Source of the DNA: Oceanimonas baumannii
Lineage (GTDB): Bacteria; Pseudomonadota; Gammaproteobacteria; Enterobacterales; Aeromonadaceae
NCBI RefSeq assembly: GCF_002245495.1
Contig: NZ_NQJF01000019.1
Coordinates: forward strand, 1 to 48,376
Direction of reading: 5' to 3'
DNA length: 48,376 nucleotides
The stretch's first letter is position 1, and the number at the start of each line of letters is the position of its first letter. The translations under genes were made by a program, and so were the position numbers. The notes beneath the pieces are model-generated. The model saw only the letters and a program-made list of their open reading frames with translations. It searched no databases and was not told the origin of the DNA. Below are positions 33,935-44,194 of this stretch, piece by piece.

Positions 33935-34927
33935 ATGAAAAAAGCCTATATTGAACGCCAACGCCAAATCCGTTTTGTAAAAGAATACTTTTCCGGTCAG
34001 CTGGCGCAGCAGCTCAATCTGCTGGAAGTGCAGGCTCCTATTCTCAGCCGTCTGGGCGATGGTATGCAGGACAACCTGTCCGGATCCGAAAAAGCGGTGC
34101 AGGTGAAGGTAAAAGCCATTCCTGGTGAGTGCTACGAAGTGGTGCACTCCCTGGCCAAGTGGAAGCGTCATACCCTGGGGCGTTTCGGTTTTGAGCCGGG
34201 TGAGGGGATTTACACCCATATGAAGGCGCTGCGTCCCGACGAAGATCGGCTCAGCCCGATTCACTCAGTTTATGTGGATCAGTGGGACTGGGAGCAGGTG
34301 ATGGGTGCCGAAGACCGCCATGAAGGCTTCCTGGTGCAGACAGTTGAGCGCATCTACGGAGCCATCAAGCGTACCGAGCAGGCCGCGGCAGCCGAGTTTG
34401 GTTTCACTCCCTTCCTGCCGGAAAAAATCCAGGTGCTGCACGCCGAAGAGCTGCTGGCCCGTTACCCGGACCTAGATGCCAAAGGTCGTGAACGTGCTAT
34501 CGCCAAGGAACTGGGTGCGGTGTTCCTGGTCGGCATTGGCGGTAAGTTGAGCCATGGTGACATTCACGATATGCGTGCCCCGGACTACGACGACTGGTCC
34601 ACCGAGGGGCAGAGCGGTCTGGCTGGTCTGAACGGCGATATTCTGGTGTGGAACCCGGTGCTGGAAGACGCCTTCGAAATCTCTTCCATGGGTATTCGCG
34701 TAGACCAGGAAGCACTGCGTCGCCAGCTGGCGCTTACCGGACATGAAGATCGTGCCGGCCAGGAATGGCACCAGGCACTGCTGGCGGGTGAACTGCCCCA
34801 GACCATTGGCGGTGGCATTGGTCAGTCCCGCCTTGCCATGCTGTTGCTGCAACTGAGCCATATTGGTCAGGTACAGTGTGGTGTATGGCCGGCAGAACTT
34901 AGCGAAACCGTGGATGGCCTGCTGTAA
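33935..34927 (+). CDS. asnA: aspartate-ammonia ligase (asparagine synthetase A)
   Basis: A 330-residue cytosolic enzyme making asparagine from aspartate, ammonia and ATP (330 in E. coli). Class II aminoacyl-tRNA synthetase-like fold with [19 protein letters not shown] near residue 31, [14 protein letters not shown] near 71, [28 protein letters not shown] near 94, and [15 protein letters not shown] near 293. The ATG at 33935 aligns with the family; a GTG three codons earlier lies in the AGGTGGA ribosome site. Divergent from its regulator asnC. Confidence 0.96.
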   Translation: MKKAYIERQRQIRFVKEYFSGQLAQQLNLLEVQAPILSRLGDGMQDNLSGSEKAVQVKVKAIPGECYEVVHSLAKWKRHTLGRFGFEPGEGIYTHMKALRPDEDRLSPIHSVYVDQWDWEQVMGAEDRHEGFLVQTVERIYGAIKRTEQAAAAEFGFTPFLPEKIQVLHAEELLARYPDLDAKGRERAIAKELGAVFLVGIGGKLSHGDIHDMRAPDYDDWSTEGQSGLAGLNGDILVWNPVLEDAFEISSMGIRVDQEALRRQLALTGHEDRAGQEWHQALLAGELPQTIGGGIGQSRLAMLLLQLSHIGQVQCGVWPAELSETVDGLL

Positions 34928-34948
34928 GCAGCCGGGAATCATTGCAAA

Positions 34949-34979
34949 ACAAAGGGGCACGTTCGTGCCCCTTTGTTAT
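34949..34979. terminator. bidirectional terminator between asnA and the CBS gene
   Basis: Perfect 12-bp arms ACAAAGGGGCAC (34949-34960) and GTGCCCCTTTGT (34965-34976) around GTTC, with T-rich sequence after the stem on both strands. It serves two convergent genes. Confidence 0.88.
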
Positions 34980-34992
34980 TGCATGCTGATGA

Positions 34993-35397
34993 TCAGGTGG
35001 CCAGGCAGGTTTTGAGCTGGTTATTCAGAAACGTCATTACCTGATGACGGGTGACCATCCCAATCACCTTGTTGTCTTCTACTACCGGGTAAAGCTTGGG
35101 TTTGGGGCCGCCCATGGTGCGGGCCAGTTCAAATACGTCGGTTTCAGCGGTGACACTGAGCGGGTCGTTACGCATCAGGTCGGAGACCACCACCCGGTTA
35201 TCGCAGTGATAACTGGCACCCAGCAGCTTGGGTATACAGTCCTGTTCTGACAGAAAGCCAATCAGATGACGCTGGCTGTCTACCACCGGCAAGCCGCTCA
35301 GGCCGGAGTCCAGCATACGATCCAGCGCCTCCGACATCGACATGCTTGTGGTCAGCATGGGCAGACTGTGCCGCATAATTTCACCAACTGTTGCCAT
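34993..35397 (-). CDS. CBS-domain protein
   Basis: A 134-residue cytosolic protein made of two CBS motifs. The first runs from about residue 5 (GEIMRHSLPMLTTSMSMSEALDRML, then GLPVVDSQRHLIGFLSEQD). The second is near residues 70-128 (VSDLMRNDPLSVTAETDVFELA, then LYPVVEDNKVIGMVTRHQVM). CBS pairs bind adenosyl ligands and usually regulate a partner; there is no fused effector domain. The ATG at 35397 has GGGAG eight bases upstream; the ATG two codons earlier is too close. Confidence 0.85.
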   Translation of the reverse strand: MATVGEIMRHSLPMLTTSMSMSEALDRMLDSGLSGLPVVDSQRHLIGFLSEQDCIPKLLGASYHCDNRVVVSDLMRNDPLSVTAETDVFELARTMGGPKPKLYPVVEDNKVIGMVTRHQVMTFLNNQLKTCLAT

Positions 35398-35615
35398 AGC
35401 CATTCTCCCTTAAGTGACTGATAAACCGATTGTGGCAGGCATTCTGCTACACGGCCAATAGGCCTTTCCTTTGTTATTGATAGCCGAACAGTGAGTCTGA
35501 TATCAGCATAGCCCGTTGGCGGATGGGTAATCCAGTACATTCTTTAATCCGTATTTATCGCTAATTTTGCTATTCTGACCCGCTTAATAATCAGCACCAA
35601 AGGAATCAGAAGCAG

Positions 35616-37055
35616 ATGACAAAAGCGGCCAGGGGATTCGCACCCCGCTCATTACTGCACTTGGTGTTGATTGCTTTTACTCTGGTATTGCTACCGCTTA
35701 TTTTGCTGGTTATTCAGAACAGCCGCACCCTGGAAAGGGTGAACCGGCTGGCAGAGGAAGGTATGCAGAGTGCTGTGACCGACACCCGGCGGGCATCCGA
35801 CATGAATGATCTGGCGCTGGATATGGAGCGGACCATTCGTCGCTATGCCGTGCTGGAGGCACCCGAGTTGCGGCTGCATTATCTGCGTCTGCTGGAACGC
35901 TATCGCAAAGAAATGGAACCCTTGCTCCGGGCGGTGGATGCCGGTGAGCTGGATGTCGCACTACGGGACCAGCTGATTGAGCTGGTGGATCTGGCCCAGG
36001 CCAGCGGTGCAAAAATTCGCGAACGGGTAGAGATTTTTGATGCCTTCAACCAGGCCAATGTGGAGCTTGATAGGCTGGCCCGGGAACAGATTGATGTGCG
36101 TATTAACCGTATTCGTGAGCAGGTGGCCGAGGTACGCCGGCGCATGTGGCTGCTGAGTGGCAGCCTGGGCGGAGCCAGTCTGGTACTGGTATTGTTGTTT
36201 ACCTATCTGATTATTCGTCCGGTGCGCCAGCTGGAGCGTCGAATCCTGGGGCTGGGGGCCGGCGTTGACCCCGATGAACGGCCGATAAGAGGCCCTGCCG
36301 AGCTGGTAGAGTTGGGGGAACGGCTGCACTGGCTGCATCATCGTCTGAGAGAACTGGAAGCACAGAAGCTGCAGTTCTTGCGGCATTTATCTCATGAGCT
36401 GAAAACCCCGCTTGCCAGCTTGCGGGAAGGTGCCGATCTGCTGGCGGAAAAAGTGACCGGCCCGCTGACTGTCGAGCAGGAAGAAATTTGTGGACTGCTG
36501 GTGGACAACAGTTACCGGCTGCAGGGGCTGATCGAACAACTGCTGGATTACAATCGTATTCAGCAGGTACAGGTATATCATCAGCCGGTGGATTTAAAGC
36601 CGTTACTGGATGAAAGCATTGAGGCGCACCGGCTAACCCTCGAAAACAAGGGTATGAGGGTGCTGCTGGAGCTGGACGACAGACAACCACTGGCAGATAA
36701 CCACCGGCTGCGGTTAGTACTGGAAAACCTGATTTCCAATGCGGTGAACTACGGTGATGAAAGCGGCGAAATTCGCATTTACACCCGTGCCAGTGAGCAG
36801 GAATATGTGCTGAGTGTTGCCAATACCGGCCAATCGATTCCAGAGGCGGATCGGGAGCGTATTTTTGAACCTTTTGTCCAGGGCAGTCAGGAACGCAAAG
36901 GCGTGCTGAAAGGCTCGGGCATCGGTCTGAGTATCGCTCGCGAATCGGCAATCAGCATGGGCGGCCGGTTGGCGCTGGATTCAACAAAAACAGGGTGGGT
37001 TCGCTTTGAGCTGGGCCTGCCTGTCTATGAGAGCAAGGAACAGATAAATGAATAA
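35616..37055 (+). CDS. glrK: sensor histidine kinase GlrK (QseE)
   Basis: A 479-residue inner-membrane kinase. Helix 1 is at about residues 13-33, then a helical periplasmic segment, helix 2 at about 178-196 (GSLGGASLVLVLLFTYLII), HAMP, the phospho-acceptor histidine near residue 259 (LRHLSHELKTPLASL), the N box LENLISNAVNYG and the G box SGIGLSIA. In enterobacteria GlrK phosphorylates GlrR, which drives sigma-54 promoters of glmY and rpoE. The order kinase, lipoprotein, regulator matches glrK-qseG-glrR. AAAGGAA precedes the ATG. The stop overlaps qseG by eight bases. Confidence 0.9.
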   Translation: MTKAARGFAPRSLLHLVLIAFTLVLLPLILLVIQNSRTLERVNRLAEEGMQSAVTDTRRASDMNDLALDMERTIRRYAVLEAPELRLHYLRLLERYRKEMEPLLRAVDAGELDVALRDQLIELVDLAQASGAKIRERVEIFDAFNQANVELDRLAREQIDVRINRIREQVAEVRRRMWLLSGSLGGASLVLVLLFTYLIIRPVRQLERRILGLGAGVDPDERPIRGPAELVELGERLHWLHHRLRELEAQKLQFLRHLSHELKTPLASLREGADLLAEKVTGPLTVEQEEICGLLVDNSYRLQGLIEQLLDYNRIQQVQVYHQPVDLKPLLDESIEAHRLTLENKGMRVLLELDDRQPLADNHRLRLVLENLISNAVNYGDESGEIRIYTRASEQEYVLSVANTGQSIPEADRERIFEPFVQGSQERKGVLKGSGIGLSIARESAISMGGRLALDSTKTGWVRFELGLPVYESKEQINE

Positions 37056-37545
37056 ATTTCTGGCATGTGGCGTGCTGGCACTGCTTTTAACAGGTTGCGG
37101 CAGTACGGGGCCGTTTTCATTTGATGAAATACATATGCCCAAGGCGCTGGAAGGCAGCAAGCATGATGATCTGGTGTATTGGCTGGAACTGTCGCATACC
37201 ATAGTGCAAAGCACGGAAACCGAGCGCCTGAATGAAATCAAACGATTGCAACAGTCGCCGGCGCAGGATGAACTGCTACTGGCGCTGTGGCTCAGTCACC
37301 CCAAAGCCAATCTGGCTCAGCGCCAGCAGGCTCAGCAATTGTTTAACAAGGCGGTTCCTGGCGTTAATACCCGGTTGCAGCAGTTCTTTACCATTCATCA
37401 GTTGTATAACCAGGAGTTGATTACCTTTAACCGGGTGATCACCGACCGTCAGCAGCAGATCAATGCGCTTAGCCATAAGCTGAATGAGCTGGCCACCATC
37501 GATGAGCAAATTAACGAGCGCCGCTATCAGGGGGAAGAGCAATGA
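37048..37545 (+). CDS. qseG: lipoprotein QseG
   Basis: A 165-residue lipoprotein. The signal MNKFLACGVLALLLTGC ends in a clear lipobox (LLTG-C), with mature Cys17. The mature part is mainly helical with Leu/Gln-rich stretches and a probable C-terminal coiled coil (QQQINALSHKLNELATIDEQINERR). QseG is the outer-membrane partner of the GlrK kinase in E. coli. Overlaps of eight bases with glrK and four with glrR indicate tight coupling. Confidence 0.82.
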   Translation: MNKFLACGVLALLLTGCGSTGPFSFDEIHMPKALEGSKHDDLVYWLELSHTIVQSTETERLNEIKRLQQSPAQDELLLALWLSHPKANLAQRQQAQQLFNKAVPGVNTRLQQFFTIHQLYNQELITFNRVITDRQQQINALSHKLNELATIDEQINERRYQGEEQ

Positions 37546-38882
37546 CGCGCAAAGCCCGCATACTGCTGGTTGACGACGACGTCAGTCTGCTCAAGCTGCT
37601 GGGTCTGCGTTTACGCAGTGAAGGCTTTGAGGTGGCCACCGCTACTTCGGGAGCAGAAGCGCTGGAATGGCTGGAGCAGCACCGGCCTGAACTGGTGCTG
37701 AGTGATTTGCGGATGGATGGCATGGATGGCCTGGCACTGTTTGAGCGGATCCAGCACAAGCATATTGGCCTGCCTGTGGTGATTATGACGGCCCACGGCT
37801 CCATTACCGATGCCGTATCCGCCACCCGTTCCGGCGTATTCGGTTTTCTGACCAAGCCTATCGATAAGGAAGCCCTGCGCAAGACCATTAATGAAGCGCT
37901 GGCGGTGTCGCTACCGGCTTTTGAAGGCGACTGGCAACATAATATGCTGACCCGTAGTCCGGCGATGACGGGGGTCCTGGAGCAGGCCCGGCGTATTGCC
38001 CCCCTCGATATCAGTGTGTTGATCACCGGCCCGGCAGGAGCGGGTAAGGCGCTGATGGCCCGGACGCTGCATCAGGCCAGCCCGCGCCGGGATCACCCCT
38101 TTATGGTGCTTAACTGCGGCTCATTAACCGAGCCCTTGCTGGAATCGGAGCTGTTTGGCCATGTACGCGGTGCCTTTGACGGGGCCGATGCGGACTATTC
38201 AGGCGCCCTCATCACTGCCCGTGGCGGTACTCTGTTGCTGGAAGAAGTAGATGAACTGCCGCCACGATTGCAGGCCCGGTTGCTGCGGGCGCTGGAACAG
38301 CAGGAAGTGCGTCCTCGTGGCAGTGAACACAGCATAAAAACGGATGTGAGGGTGTTGTCGGCGACCAGCCGGGACATGGTGGGTGCCATGGAGCAGGAAC
38401 GCTTCCGGGAAGACTTGTTCTACCGGCTGAACGTGGTGAACCTGGCACTTCCGGCATTGAAAGAGCGCCCTGAAGATATTCCGCTGCTGGCCCGTCACTT
38501 TCTTGAACAAATTCGTCAGCGCCAGCACACGCAAGTCACCGGTTTTGCACCGGATGCACTGTCTTTGCTGGCGGCGGCACCCTGGCCGGGAAATGTGCGC
38601 GAGCTGCTTAATCTGGTTGAACAGGCAGTAGCGATGGCCTCGGCGCCGGTGATCAGTGCCCAGCTGGTGGAAGGTATTCTTTCCGGCAGTAGTGAGCAGT
38701 TTCCTACCTTTAATGAAGCCCGGGCCGAATTTGAGCGTATGTATCTCAACAAGGTACTGCGTATGACCGAGGGCAATGTCACTCAGGCGGCGGGGCTGGC
38801 AGGGCGTAACCGTACCGACTTTTACAAGTTGCTCAGCCGGCACGGTATTGAAGCCGGTGCCTTTAAAGGCAAAGGTGACTGA
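37542..38882 (+). CDS. glrR: sigma-54-type response regulator GlrR (QseF) with altered AAA+ motifs
   Basis: A 446-residue regulator: receiver domain with phospho-acceptor D55 ([13 protein letters not shown]) and K105, AAA+ domain about residues 135-365, and a C-terminal Fis-type HTH ([25 protein letters not shown]). Three core elements differ from the usual pattern. Walker A is GPAGAGKA (163-170) rather than GESGTGKE. The sigma-54 contact loop is GAFDGA (210-215) rather than GAFTGA. Walker B is LLLEEV (231-236), with Glu replacing the Asp of the DE pair. Arginine residues ([10 protein letters not shown]) are kept. Regulator function is likely, but sigma-54 activation may be altered or lost. 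It is the last gene of the glrK-qseG-glrR operon. Confidence 0.9.
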   Translation: MTRKARILLVDDDVSLLKLLGLRLRSEGFEVATATSGAEALEWLEQHRPELVLSDLRMDGMDGLALFERIQHKHIGLPVVIMTAHGSITDAVSATRSGVFGFLTKPIDKEALRKTINEALAVSLPAFEGDWQHNMLTRSPAMTGVLEQARRIAPLDISVLITGPAGAGKALMARTLHQASPRRDHPFMVLNCGSLTEPLLESELFGHVRGAFDGADADYSGALITARGGTLLLEEVDELPPRLQARLLRALEQQEVRPRGSEHSIKTDVRVLSATSRDMVGAMEQERFREDLFYRLNVVNLALPALKERPEDIPLLARHFLEQIRQRQHTQVTGFAPDALSLLAAAPWPGNVRELLNLVEQAVAMASAPVISAQLVEGILSGSSEQFPTFNEARAEFERMYLNKVLRMTEGNVTQAAGLAGRNRTDFYKLLSRHGIEAGAFKGKGD

Positions 38883-38940
38883 CGAAAGTTTTTTCCGGCT
38901 GTCATGCTCCTGTATACAAAACACGTCTGCAGGAGTATTC

Positions 38941-39951
38941 ATGCTAATCAGGGTTCGAAAAACGTCAGCACTCAGTGAACACCAGGTGACACCGGAACGT
39001 GTTTACCTTCAGCGCCGTCGCATTATTCAGGGGCTTGGCCTGGGAGCTGCGGCCCTCAGTCTGCCTGCCGGGGCCAGTGTGTTCGGCAATTTGCTGGGCA
39101 AGGAAAAAGCGCCGCCTGTGCCGAACCAAATGACGTTGTCTTATGACCGGCCGGAGGCTTATCAGCCGGCATTCAACCCTACCGCCGAACAGGTGGCCAC
39201 CAGCTATAACAATTTTTATGAATTCGGTACCGACAAGTCGGATCCTGTGCGTCACGCACAGGGGCTGAAAGTCAGACCCTGGACCATAAAAATTGATGGT
39301 GAAGTGGAGAAGCCCCAAACCATCGATGTATGGGCCTGGATGGAACAGCAGCGGCTGGAAGAACGGATTTATCGTCACCGCTGTGTGGAAGCCTGGTCCA
39401 TGGTTATTCCCTGGCTGGGGGTGCCACTGGCCGGCATTATAAAAGCGGCCAACCCCACCTCAAAGGCGAAGTATGTAGCTTTTGAAACTCTGTATGATCC
39501 CGAGCAGATGCGAGGTCAGGCATCCCGCTATGTGGGGGGAGGCATTCAGTATCCCTATGTTGAAGGTCTCCGTATGGACGAAGCCATGCACCCGCTCAGC
39601 CTGATGGTGGTGGGAATGTACGGTAAGACCCTGCCCAACCAGAACGGAGCTCCAGTGCGGCTGGTGGTGCCTTGGAAGTACGGCTTTAAAGGTATTAAAT
39701 CCATCGTGCGCATCAGCCTGACCGAACGTCAGCCACCCTGTACCTGGAATCAGCTGGCCCCTTACGAGTATGGCTTTTATGCCAATGTGAATCCCGGAGT
39801 GGATCATCCGCGCTGGAGTCAGGCCAGTGAGCGGGCCATCGGTGAAGGGGGACTGTTTGGCAGTGAACGCAAACCCACCCTGATGTTCAATGGCTACGAA
39901 GAAGAAGTGGCTGCGCTCTACGCCGGCATGGATCTGAGGAAGTTCTACTGA
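38941..39951 (+). CDS. msrP: protein-methionine-sulfoxide reductase catalytic subunit MsrP
   Basis: A 336-residue periplasmic molybdopterin enzyme that repairs oxidised methionine in envelope proteins. The Tat signal has [20 protein letters not shown] near residues 25-45. The core shows [13 protein letters not shown], then the Mo-binding cysteine C148 in [23 protein letters not shown] and [13 protein letters not shown], all close to YedY. The start is the ATG at 38941 with AGGAG five bases upstream; a frame 55 codons longer overlaps glrR and is unlikely. It overlaps msrQ by one base. Confidence 0.95.
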   Translation: MLIRVRKTSALSEHQVTPERVYLQRRRIIQGLGLGAAALSLPAGASVFGNLLGKEKAPPVPNQMTLSYDRPEAYQPAFNPTAEQVATSYNNFYEFGTDKSDPVRHAQGLKVRPWTIKIDGEVEKPQTIDVWAWMEQQRLEERIYRHRCVEAWSMVIPWLGVPLAGIIKAANPTSKAKYVAFETLYDPEQMRGQASRYVGGGIQYPYVEGLRMDEAMHPLSLMVVGMYGKTLPNQNGAPVRLVVPWKYGFKGIKSIVRISLTERQPPCTWNQLAPYEYGFYANVNPGVDHPRWSQASERAIGEGGLFGSERKPTLMFNGYEEEVAALYAGMDLRKFY

Positions 39952-40547
39952 TGCGGATTGACGCTATTCGTCTGCACCGGCTGCGCATCCTGGTGCACCT
40001 GCTGGCGGCCCTGCCATTACTGTGGTTGCCGTGGGGCTTTGCCACTGGCCACTTCAGCGCCGATCCAGTCCCCGAGCTGCTGCACTACCTCGGTATCTGG
40101 GCCTTACGTCTGTTATTGCTGACACTGTGTGTCTCGCCTCTGGCCAAGCGCTTCCGGCTTGCTCCTCTGGTGCGGCTGCGCCGGGCGATGGGGCTCTGGT
40201 GTTTTGCTTATGCCAGCTTGCACCTGCTGGCCTGGATACTGCTGGATCTGCAGCTGGCCTGGGGGCTGATTGGTGAAGAGGTGCTCAAGCGGGGCTTTAT
40301 CACCCTGGGCATGGCCGCCTGGATAATACTGTTACTGCTGGCCATCACTTCCACGCAGGGCTGGCAACGCCGGCTGGGCCGGCGCTGGCAAACGCTGCAT
40401 CACTGGATTTATCCCGCAGTCGTGATTGTGTGTGTGCATTTCTGGTGGTCGGTGAAGTCGGGCTGGATTGAACCATTGGTCTACTTGCTGACCGGACTGC
40501 TGCTGCTGTTTTTGCGGCGCGAACGGTTGCTCCGGCTGTTTCGGTGA
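39951..40547 (+). CDS. msrQ: MsrP haem-binding membrane subunit MsrQ
   Basis: A 198-residue inner-membrane b-type cytochrome with six helices of the ferric-reductase-like fold. It passes electrons from the quinone pool to MsrP. Haem-ligand histidines are in ASLHLLAW (near residue 87), TLHHWIYP (near 146) and VCVHFWW (near 159). The start ATG overlaps the msrP stop (TGATG). Length matches YedZ (about 200). Confidence 0.93.
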   Translation: MRIDAIRLHRLRILVHLLAALPLLWLPWGFATGHFSADPVPELLHYLGIWALRLLLLTLCVSPLAKRFRLAPLVRLRRAMGLWCFAYASLHLLAWILLDLQLAWGLIGEEVLKRGFITLGMAAWIILLLLAITSTQGWQRRLGRRWQTLHHWIYPAVVIVCVHFWWSVKSGWIEPLVYLLTGLLLLFLRRERLLRLFR

Positions 40548-40609
40548 TGATGTCGTTATTTTCCGTTACACTGGCGGCAGTTTAACCTTCTGCCGCCATG
40601 GAGTAACCG

Positions 40610-41071
40610 ATGGACGATCAATTATGGGCCCTGTGTTTTCTCGATGAAGGAGTGGCATTGTCTATCATCAGTCGCAAGGAAACCCGCTGCCAGTGGCTGG
40701 CAGGTGAAGAGCAGGCCCGGGAATTTGTGCTCACCGACTACCTGCAGCATGTGGCCGAGCTGGGTGAGCTGGACCCGGATCAGCATATCGCCGCCCGGGA
40801 GCGCTTTGAGCTGCTGATGGCTCAGTACCCGGATCCCCAGGTGCTCACCGAATACCTCAACGATCTGACCTCCGGCCTGACCCGCATCATCTGGTTTGGC
40901 CCGCTGCAGGCGTTGGCCGAGGATTATTCCGACTTTGCCCTGGCCCTGCGTGCCCACTACTGGGACGAATATGGCGAAGGGGATGAAGACCCGGTGACGC
41001 CGGTGCCTGAAAGCGACTGGTCCTATCTGGTAGAAGCGATGGACGACTTTTTGCTGAATGAGGATTACTGA
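40610..41071 (+). CDS. acidic protein of unknown function
   Basis: A 153-residue soluble protein, strongly acidic, especially at its end (EYGEGDEDP, then MDDFLLNEDY). No signal peptide, helix or recognised domain. It has a good start: GGAG seven bases before the ATG. It sits 46 bases upstream of topB on the same strand and may share its transcript. I do not recognise it. The tryptophan-containing patches (IIWFGPLQ, ESDWSYLVEAM) suggest a compact folded protein rather than a disordered one. Confidence 0.7.
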   Translation: MDDQLWALCFLDEGVALSIISRKETRCQWLAGEEQAREFVLTDYLQHVAELGELDPDQHIAARERFELLMAQYPDPQVLTEYLNDLTSGLTRIIWFGPLQALAEDYSDFALALRAHYWDEYGEGDEDPVTPVPESDWSYLVEAMDDFLLNEDY

Positions 41072-41117
41072 GCCGGCTTGCTTTGGCCAACTTTCACAGT
41101 AGTTGCAGACAACCAGC

Positions 41118-43028
41118 ATGATTCTTTATATCGCTGAAAAACCCAGCCTGGCCCGGGCCATGGCCGAAGTATTGCCCAAGCCCCAGCAAAAGGGTGAGGG
41201 GTTTATTCGTCTGGCCAACGGCGACGTGGTCAGCTGGTGTATCGGCCACCTGCTGGAGCAGGCCGAGCCCGATGCCTACGATCCTGTCTTTAAACAATGG
41301 CGGCGCGAGCACCTGCCGATCATTCCCGACGACTGGAAACTGGTGGCCAAGCCGAAGACCAAAAAGCAGCTTGCCGTGCTCAAGAAGCTGCTGAAAGAGG
41401 CCGATGCCATTGTCCATGCCGGCGATCCGGACCGCGAAGGTCAATTGCTGGTGGACGAGGTCATCAGCTACTGCAAGGTGCCTGCCACCAAGCGTGAAGC
41501 GGTGCAGCGCTGTCTGATCAGCGATCTTAACCCGACGGCGGTCAAGAAATCCCTGGCTGCGCTTAAACCCAACAAGGAATTTGTGCCCTTGTCGGTGTCG
41601 GCACTGGCCCGTTCCCGGGCCGACTGGCTCTACGGCATCAACATGACCCGGCTCTGTACCCTGGCCGGGCGCAGCGCCGGCTATAACGGTGTGCTTTCGG
41701 TGGGCCGGGTGCAAACCCCGGTGCTGGGACTGGTGGTACGCCGGGACAGGGATATTGCCGACTTTAAGCCCAAGCCGTTTTATGAAGTACAAGCATTGCT
41801 GCAAACCGACAGCGAGGAGCAGTTTCGTGCCAAATGGCAGCCCAGTGAAGCCTGCCAGCCGTGGCAGGACGAAGAGGGCAGGGTGCTGTCCCGGGCCCTA
41901 GCGGAAAACGTCATCCGCCGCATTACCGGTCAGCCGGGCACAGTACTGGCCGCCGACCGCAAGCGCCAGCGCATCCCACCGCCACTGCCCTATAATCTGT
42001 CGGCGCTGCAGATAGACGCCGCCCGTCGTTTCGGGCTCAGCGCCAAGCAGGTGCTGGATGTGTGTCAGGGGCTGTACGAACGGCACAAGCTGATTACCTA
42101 TCCCCGCTCCGACAACCGTTACCTGCCCGCCGAGCATTTCGGCCAGGGGCCGTCGGTGCTGGCGGCCATCGCCGTTGTCTGCCCGGCACTGGCACCGGCG
42201 GTGGCTCAGGCCGATACCGGCATTCGTGGCCGGGCCTGGAACGACAGCAAGGTGGAAGCCCATCACGCGATTATTCCCACCACCCGCAAAACCGACGGTG
42301 CACGGCTGTCCGGCACAGAGCGGCAAATTTATGAGCTTGTTGCCCGTCAGTATGCGGCCCAGTTTTATCCCCATCAGGAGCTGGATGAGAAAAAGGTGGA
42401 GGTGGAGATCGCCGGTGGCCGGTTTCTGGCCAAGGCCCGCCAGCAGATGGTGCCGGGCTGGAAAGCTCTGTTTAGCCAGAGTAAGGACGAGCAGGAAGAG
42501 GACGACGAGCTGCAATCCCGGCTGCCGGCGCTGAAGGCGGGGGATAGGGTGCAGTGCCTACAAGGCGAGCTGCAGGAAAAGCAAACCCAGCCTCCACGGC
42601 CCTTCACCGATGCCACCTTGCTGTCGGCCATGACTCATATTGCCCGCTATGTGACTGACGGGGAGCTGAAAAAAATTCTGCGGGACACCGACGGTCTGGG
42701 CACAGAGGCGACCCGGGCGGGGATTATTGAGCTGCTGTTTACCCGTGGTTTTCTCGAGCGCCAGGGCCGGCAAATCCACGCCACCGAGGCGGGCTGCCGG
42801 CTGATTGCCAGTCTGCCTGAGTCGGCTACCACCCCCGATATGACCGCTCGCTGGGAAGCGGTGCTGGATGCCATCAGTCGCAAGCAGGCGGGCTATCGTC
42901 AGTTTATGGAGCAATTACAGGGTCAGCTGCCGATGCTGATTGATAGCGTACGGCCCGAGACGTTTCGTGGTTTGCAGGGGGGAAAGCCTCCGCGCAAACG
43001 CAAGAGGGCGGGCAAGCGCCGGGCCTGA
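41118..43028 (+). CDS. topB: DNA topoisomerase III
   Basis: A 636-residue type IA topoisomerase (E. coli 653) that decatenates replication and recombination intermediates. The TOPRIM domain starts [19 protein letters not shown] and has [15 protein letters not shown] near residue 101. The active-site tyrosine is Y328 in [12 protein letters not shown], the same number as in E. coli. [16 protein letters not shown] near 530 is typical. The short basic tail ([13 protein letters not shown]) is a plausible DNA-binding extension. The start is ATG 41118; a TTG frame five codons longer is less likely. The ribosome site is weak. Confidence 0.95.
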   Translation: MILYIAEKPSLARAMAEVLPKPQQKGEGFIRLANGDVVSWCIGHLLEQAEPDAYDPVFKQWRREHLPIIPDDWKLVAKPKTKKQLAVLKKLLKEADAIVHAGDPDREGQLLVDEVISYCKVPATKREAVQRCLISDLNPTAVKKSLAALKPNKEFVPLSVSALARSRADWLYGINMTRLCTLAGRSAGYNGVLSVGRVQTPVLGLVVRRDRDIADFKPKPFYEVQALLQTDSEEQFRAKWQPSEACQPWQDEEGRVLSRALAENVIRRITGQPGTVLAADRKRQRIPPPLPYNLSALQIDAARRFGLSAKQVLDVCQGLYERHKLITYPRSDNRYLPAEHFGQGPSVLAAIAVVCPALAPAVAQADTGIRGRAWNDSKVEAHHAIIPTTRKTDGARLSGTERQIYELVARQYAAQFYPHQELDEKKVEVEIAGGRFLAKARQQMVPGWKALFSQSKDEQEEDDELQSRLPALKAGDRVQCLQGELQEKQTQPPRPFTDATLLSAMTHIARYVTDGELKKILRDTDGLGTEATRAGIIELLFTRGFLERQGRQIHATEAGCRLIASLPESATTPDMTARWEAVLDAISRKQAGYRQFMEQLQGQLPMLIDSVRPETFRGLQGGKPPRKRKRAGKRRA

Positions 43029-43076
43029 TACTGCTATGCTTAAGCTTTCCATTCCATTCGTAGCGGAAAGCCCATC

Positions 43077-44125
43077 ATGAAAAGCCGCTTGTCTGTGTTG
43101 CTGGTGTTGTTGCTGCTGGCAGGATGTGGCGTGATAGCCGGGGCACAGCAGCAGGCTGATGATACTTCCCGCCTTTCCGGCTATCACCGAAGTACCTTTG
43201 ATGATGACAACGCTGCAGCTGCCGACGGGCAACCGGACGCCCAGTATCGGCTGGCGCAAAGGTACCTTGAGGGAGAAGGTAAAGCACAGGCCATTATCTG
43301 GCTGGAACGGCTGAGCAAGAGCCGGGATCCGCAGTGGCAGGTTCTGGCTCATGCATTGCTGGGGGAGCTGTATGCCGGCGATGACTCTGCCGGCCGCAGC
43401 AATAATTTACGGGCAAAGCATCATTTTTCAGTCTGTGCCGCTCTGGGAGATAGTGACTGTGACCGTCGTCTGGCGCTGCTGACCCCTCCCGGACTGCAAC
43501 AGGTAGCACAAGCCGGAGCAGCCATGTCGGCCGCCAGTTTGTATGAAGCTCGCAGCCCCGCTGTATATAAGGTGGTGGTATACCGGCAACTGAATGCGGG
43601 TCTGGAACCCCTTAGTCTGGGCTCAGCGGTGGCCATTGATACGTACCGGGCGGTAACCAGCCGTCATCTGGTGGCGCAAGGCGGGGTGCCGGTGAGTATT
43701 AACCGACAAGAGGATAACCTGGTGCGGGAGTCGGATATTCTGATCTGGCAGGTGCTATATACCGATACCCGCCGGGATCTGGCGCTGCTGGCACTGAAAG
43801 ACGGACAGCGGCTGACGTTCAGCAACCGTGCGCGGTTCAGTGACAGTGTGCAGGTGGGGGGAAAGTGCTGGCGATTGGTGCACCGGCGGGTTTTGATAAA
43901 ACCCTGACCGAAGGCATTGTGTCTGCCCGGCGCAGCGAGAACGGCGTGGGTTTTGTGCAGACCACGGCCCCCATCAGTTATGGCTCGTCCGGAGGCGGTC
44001 TGTTTGATGAAAGCGGCAACCTGGTGGGAATTACCATCAGAGGAGTGAAGGCCTGGGGCAATTTCAACTTTGCCGTCGCTGCTGACGAGGTTCAGGCTTT
44101 TCTGGAAGACAGCACCCGCCACTGA
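43077..44125 (+). pseudogene. trypsin-like serine protease lipoprotein with a frameshift in a G tract
   Basis: The first frame (43077-43907) starts with a lipoprotein signal (LLLLLAG-C, mature Cys16), then a Sel1-like stretch (DGQPDAQYRLAQRYLEGEGKAQAIIW) and the first part of a trypsin-like fold, with the His (AVTSRHLVA) and Asp (TRRDLALLAL) of the triad. It then goes off frame. The second frame (from 43865) continues the fold with VLAIGAPAGFDKTLTEGIVSA and the catalytic serine in SYGSSGGGLFDESGNLVGI. The break is at six Gs, 43856-43861; one extra G would restore about 349 residues. As given, the product lacks its serine. True mutation, slippage tract or sequencing error are all possible. Confidence 0.85.
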
Positions 44126-44194
44126 GGGTGCCCCGGTTAACCCGGGGGGCGTCTTGGGGTACACTGCACCGGCATTTTCTCAGGATTCAACACC

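Noticed and set aside
43077..43907. The first frame as a complete, functional lipoprotein
   Set aside because: It ends in unrelated residues right after a G tract and lacks the catalytic serine segment, which lies immediately downstream in the next frame.
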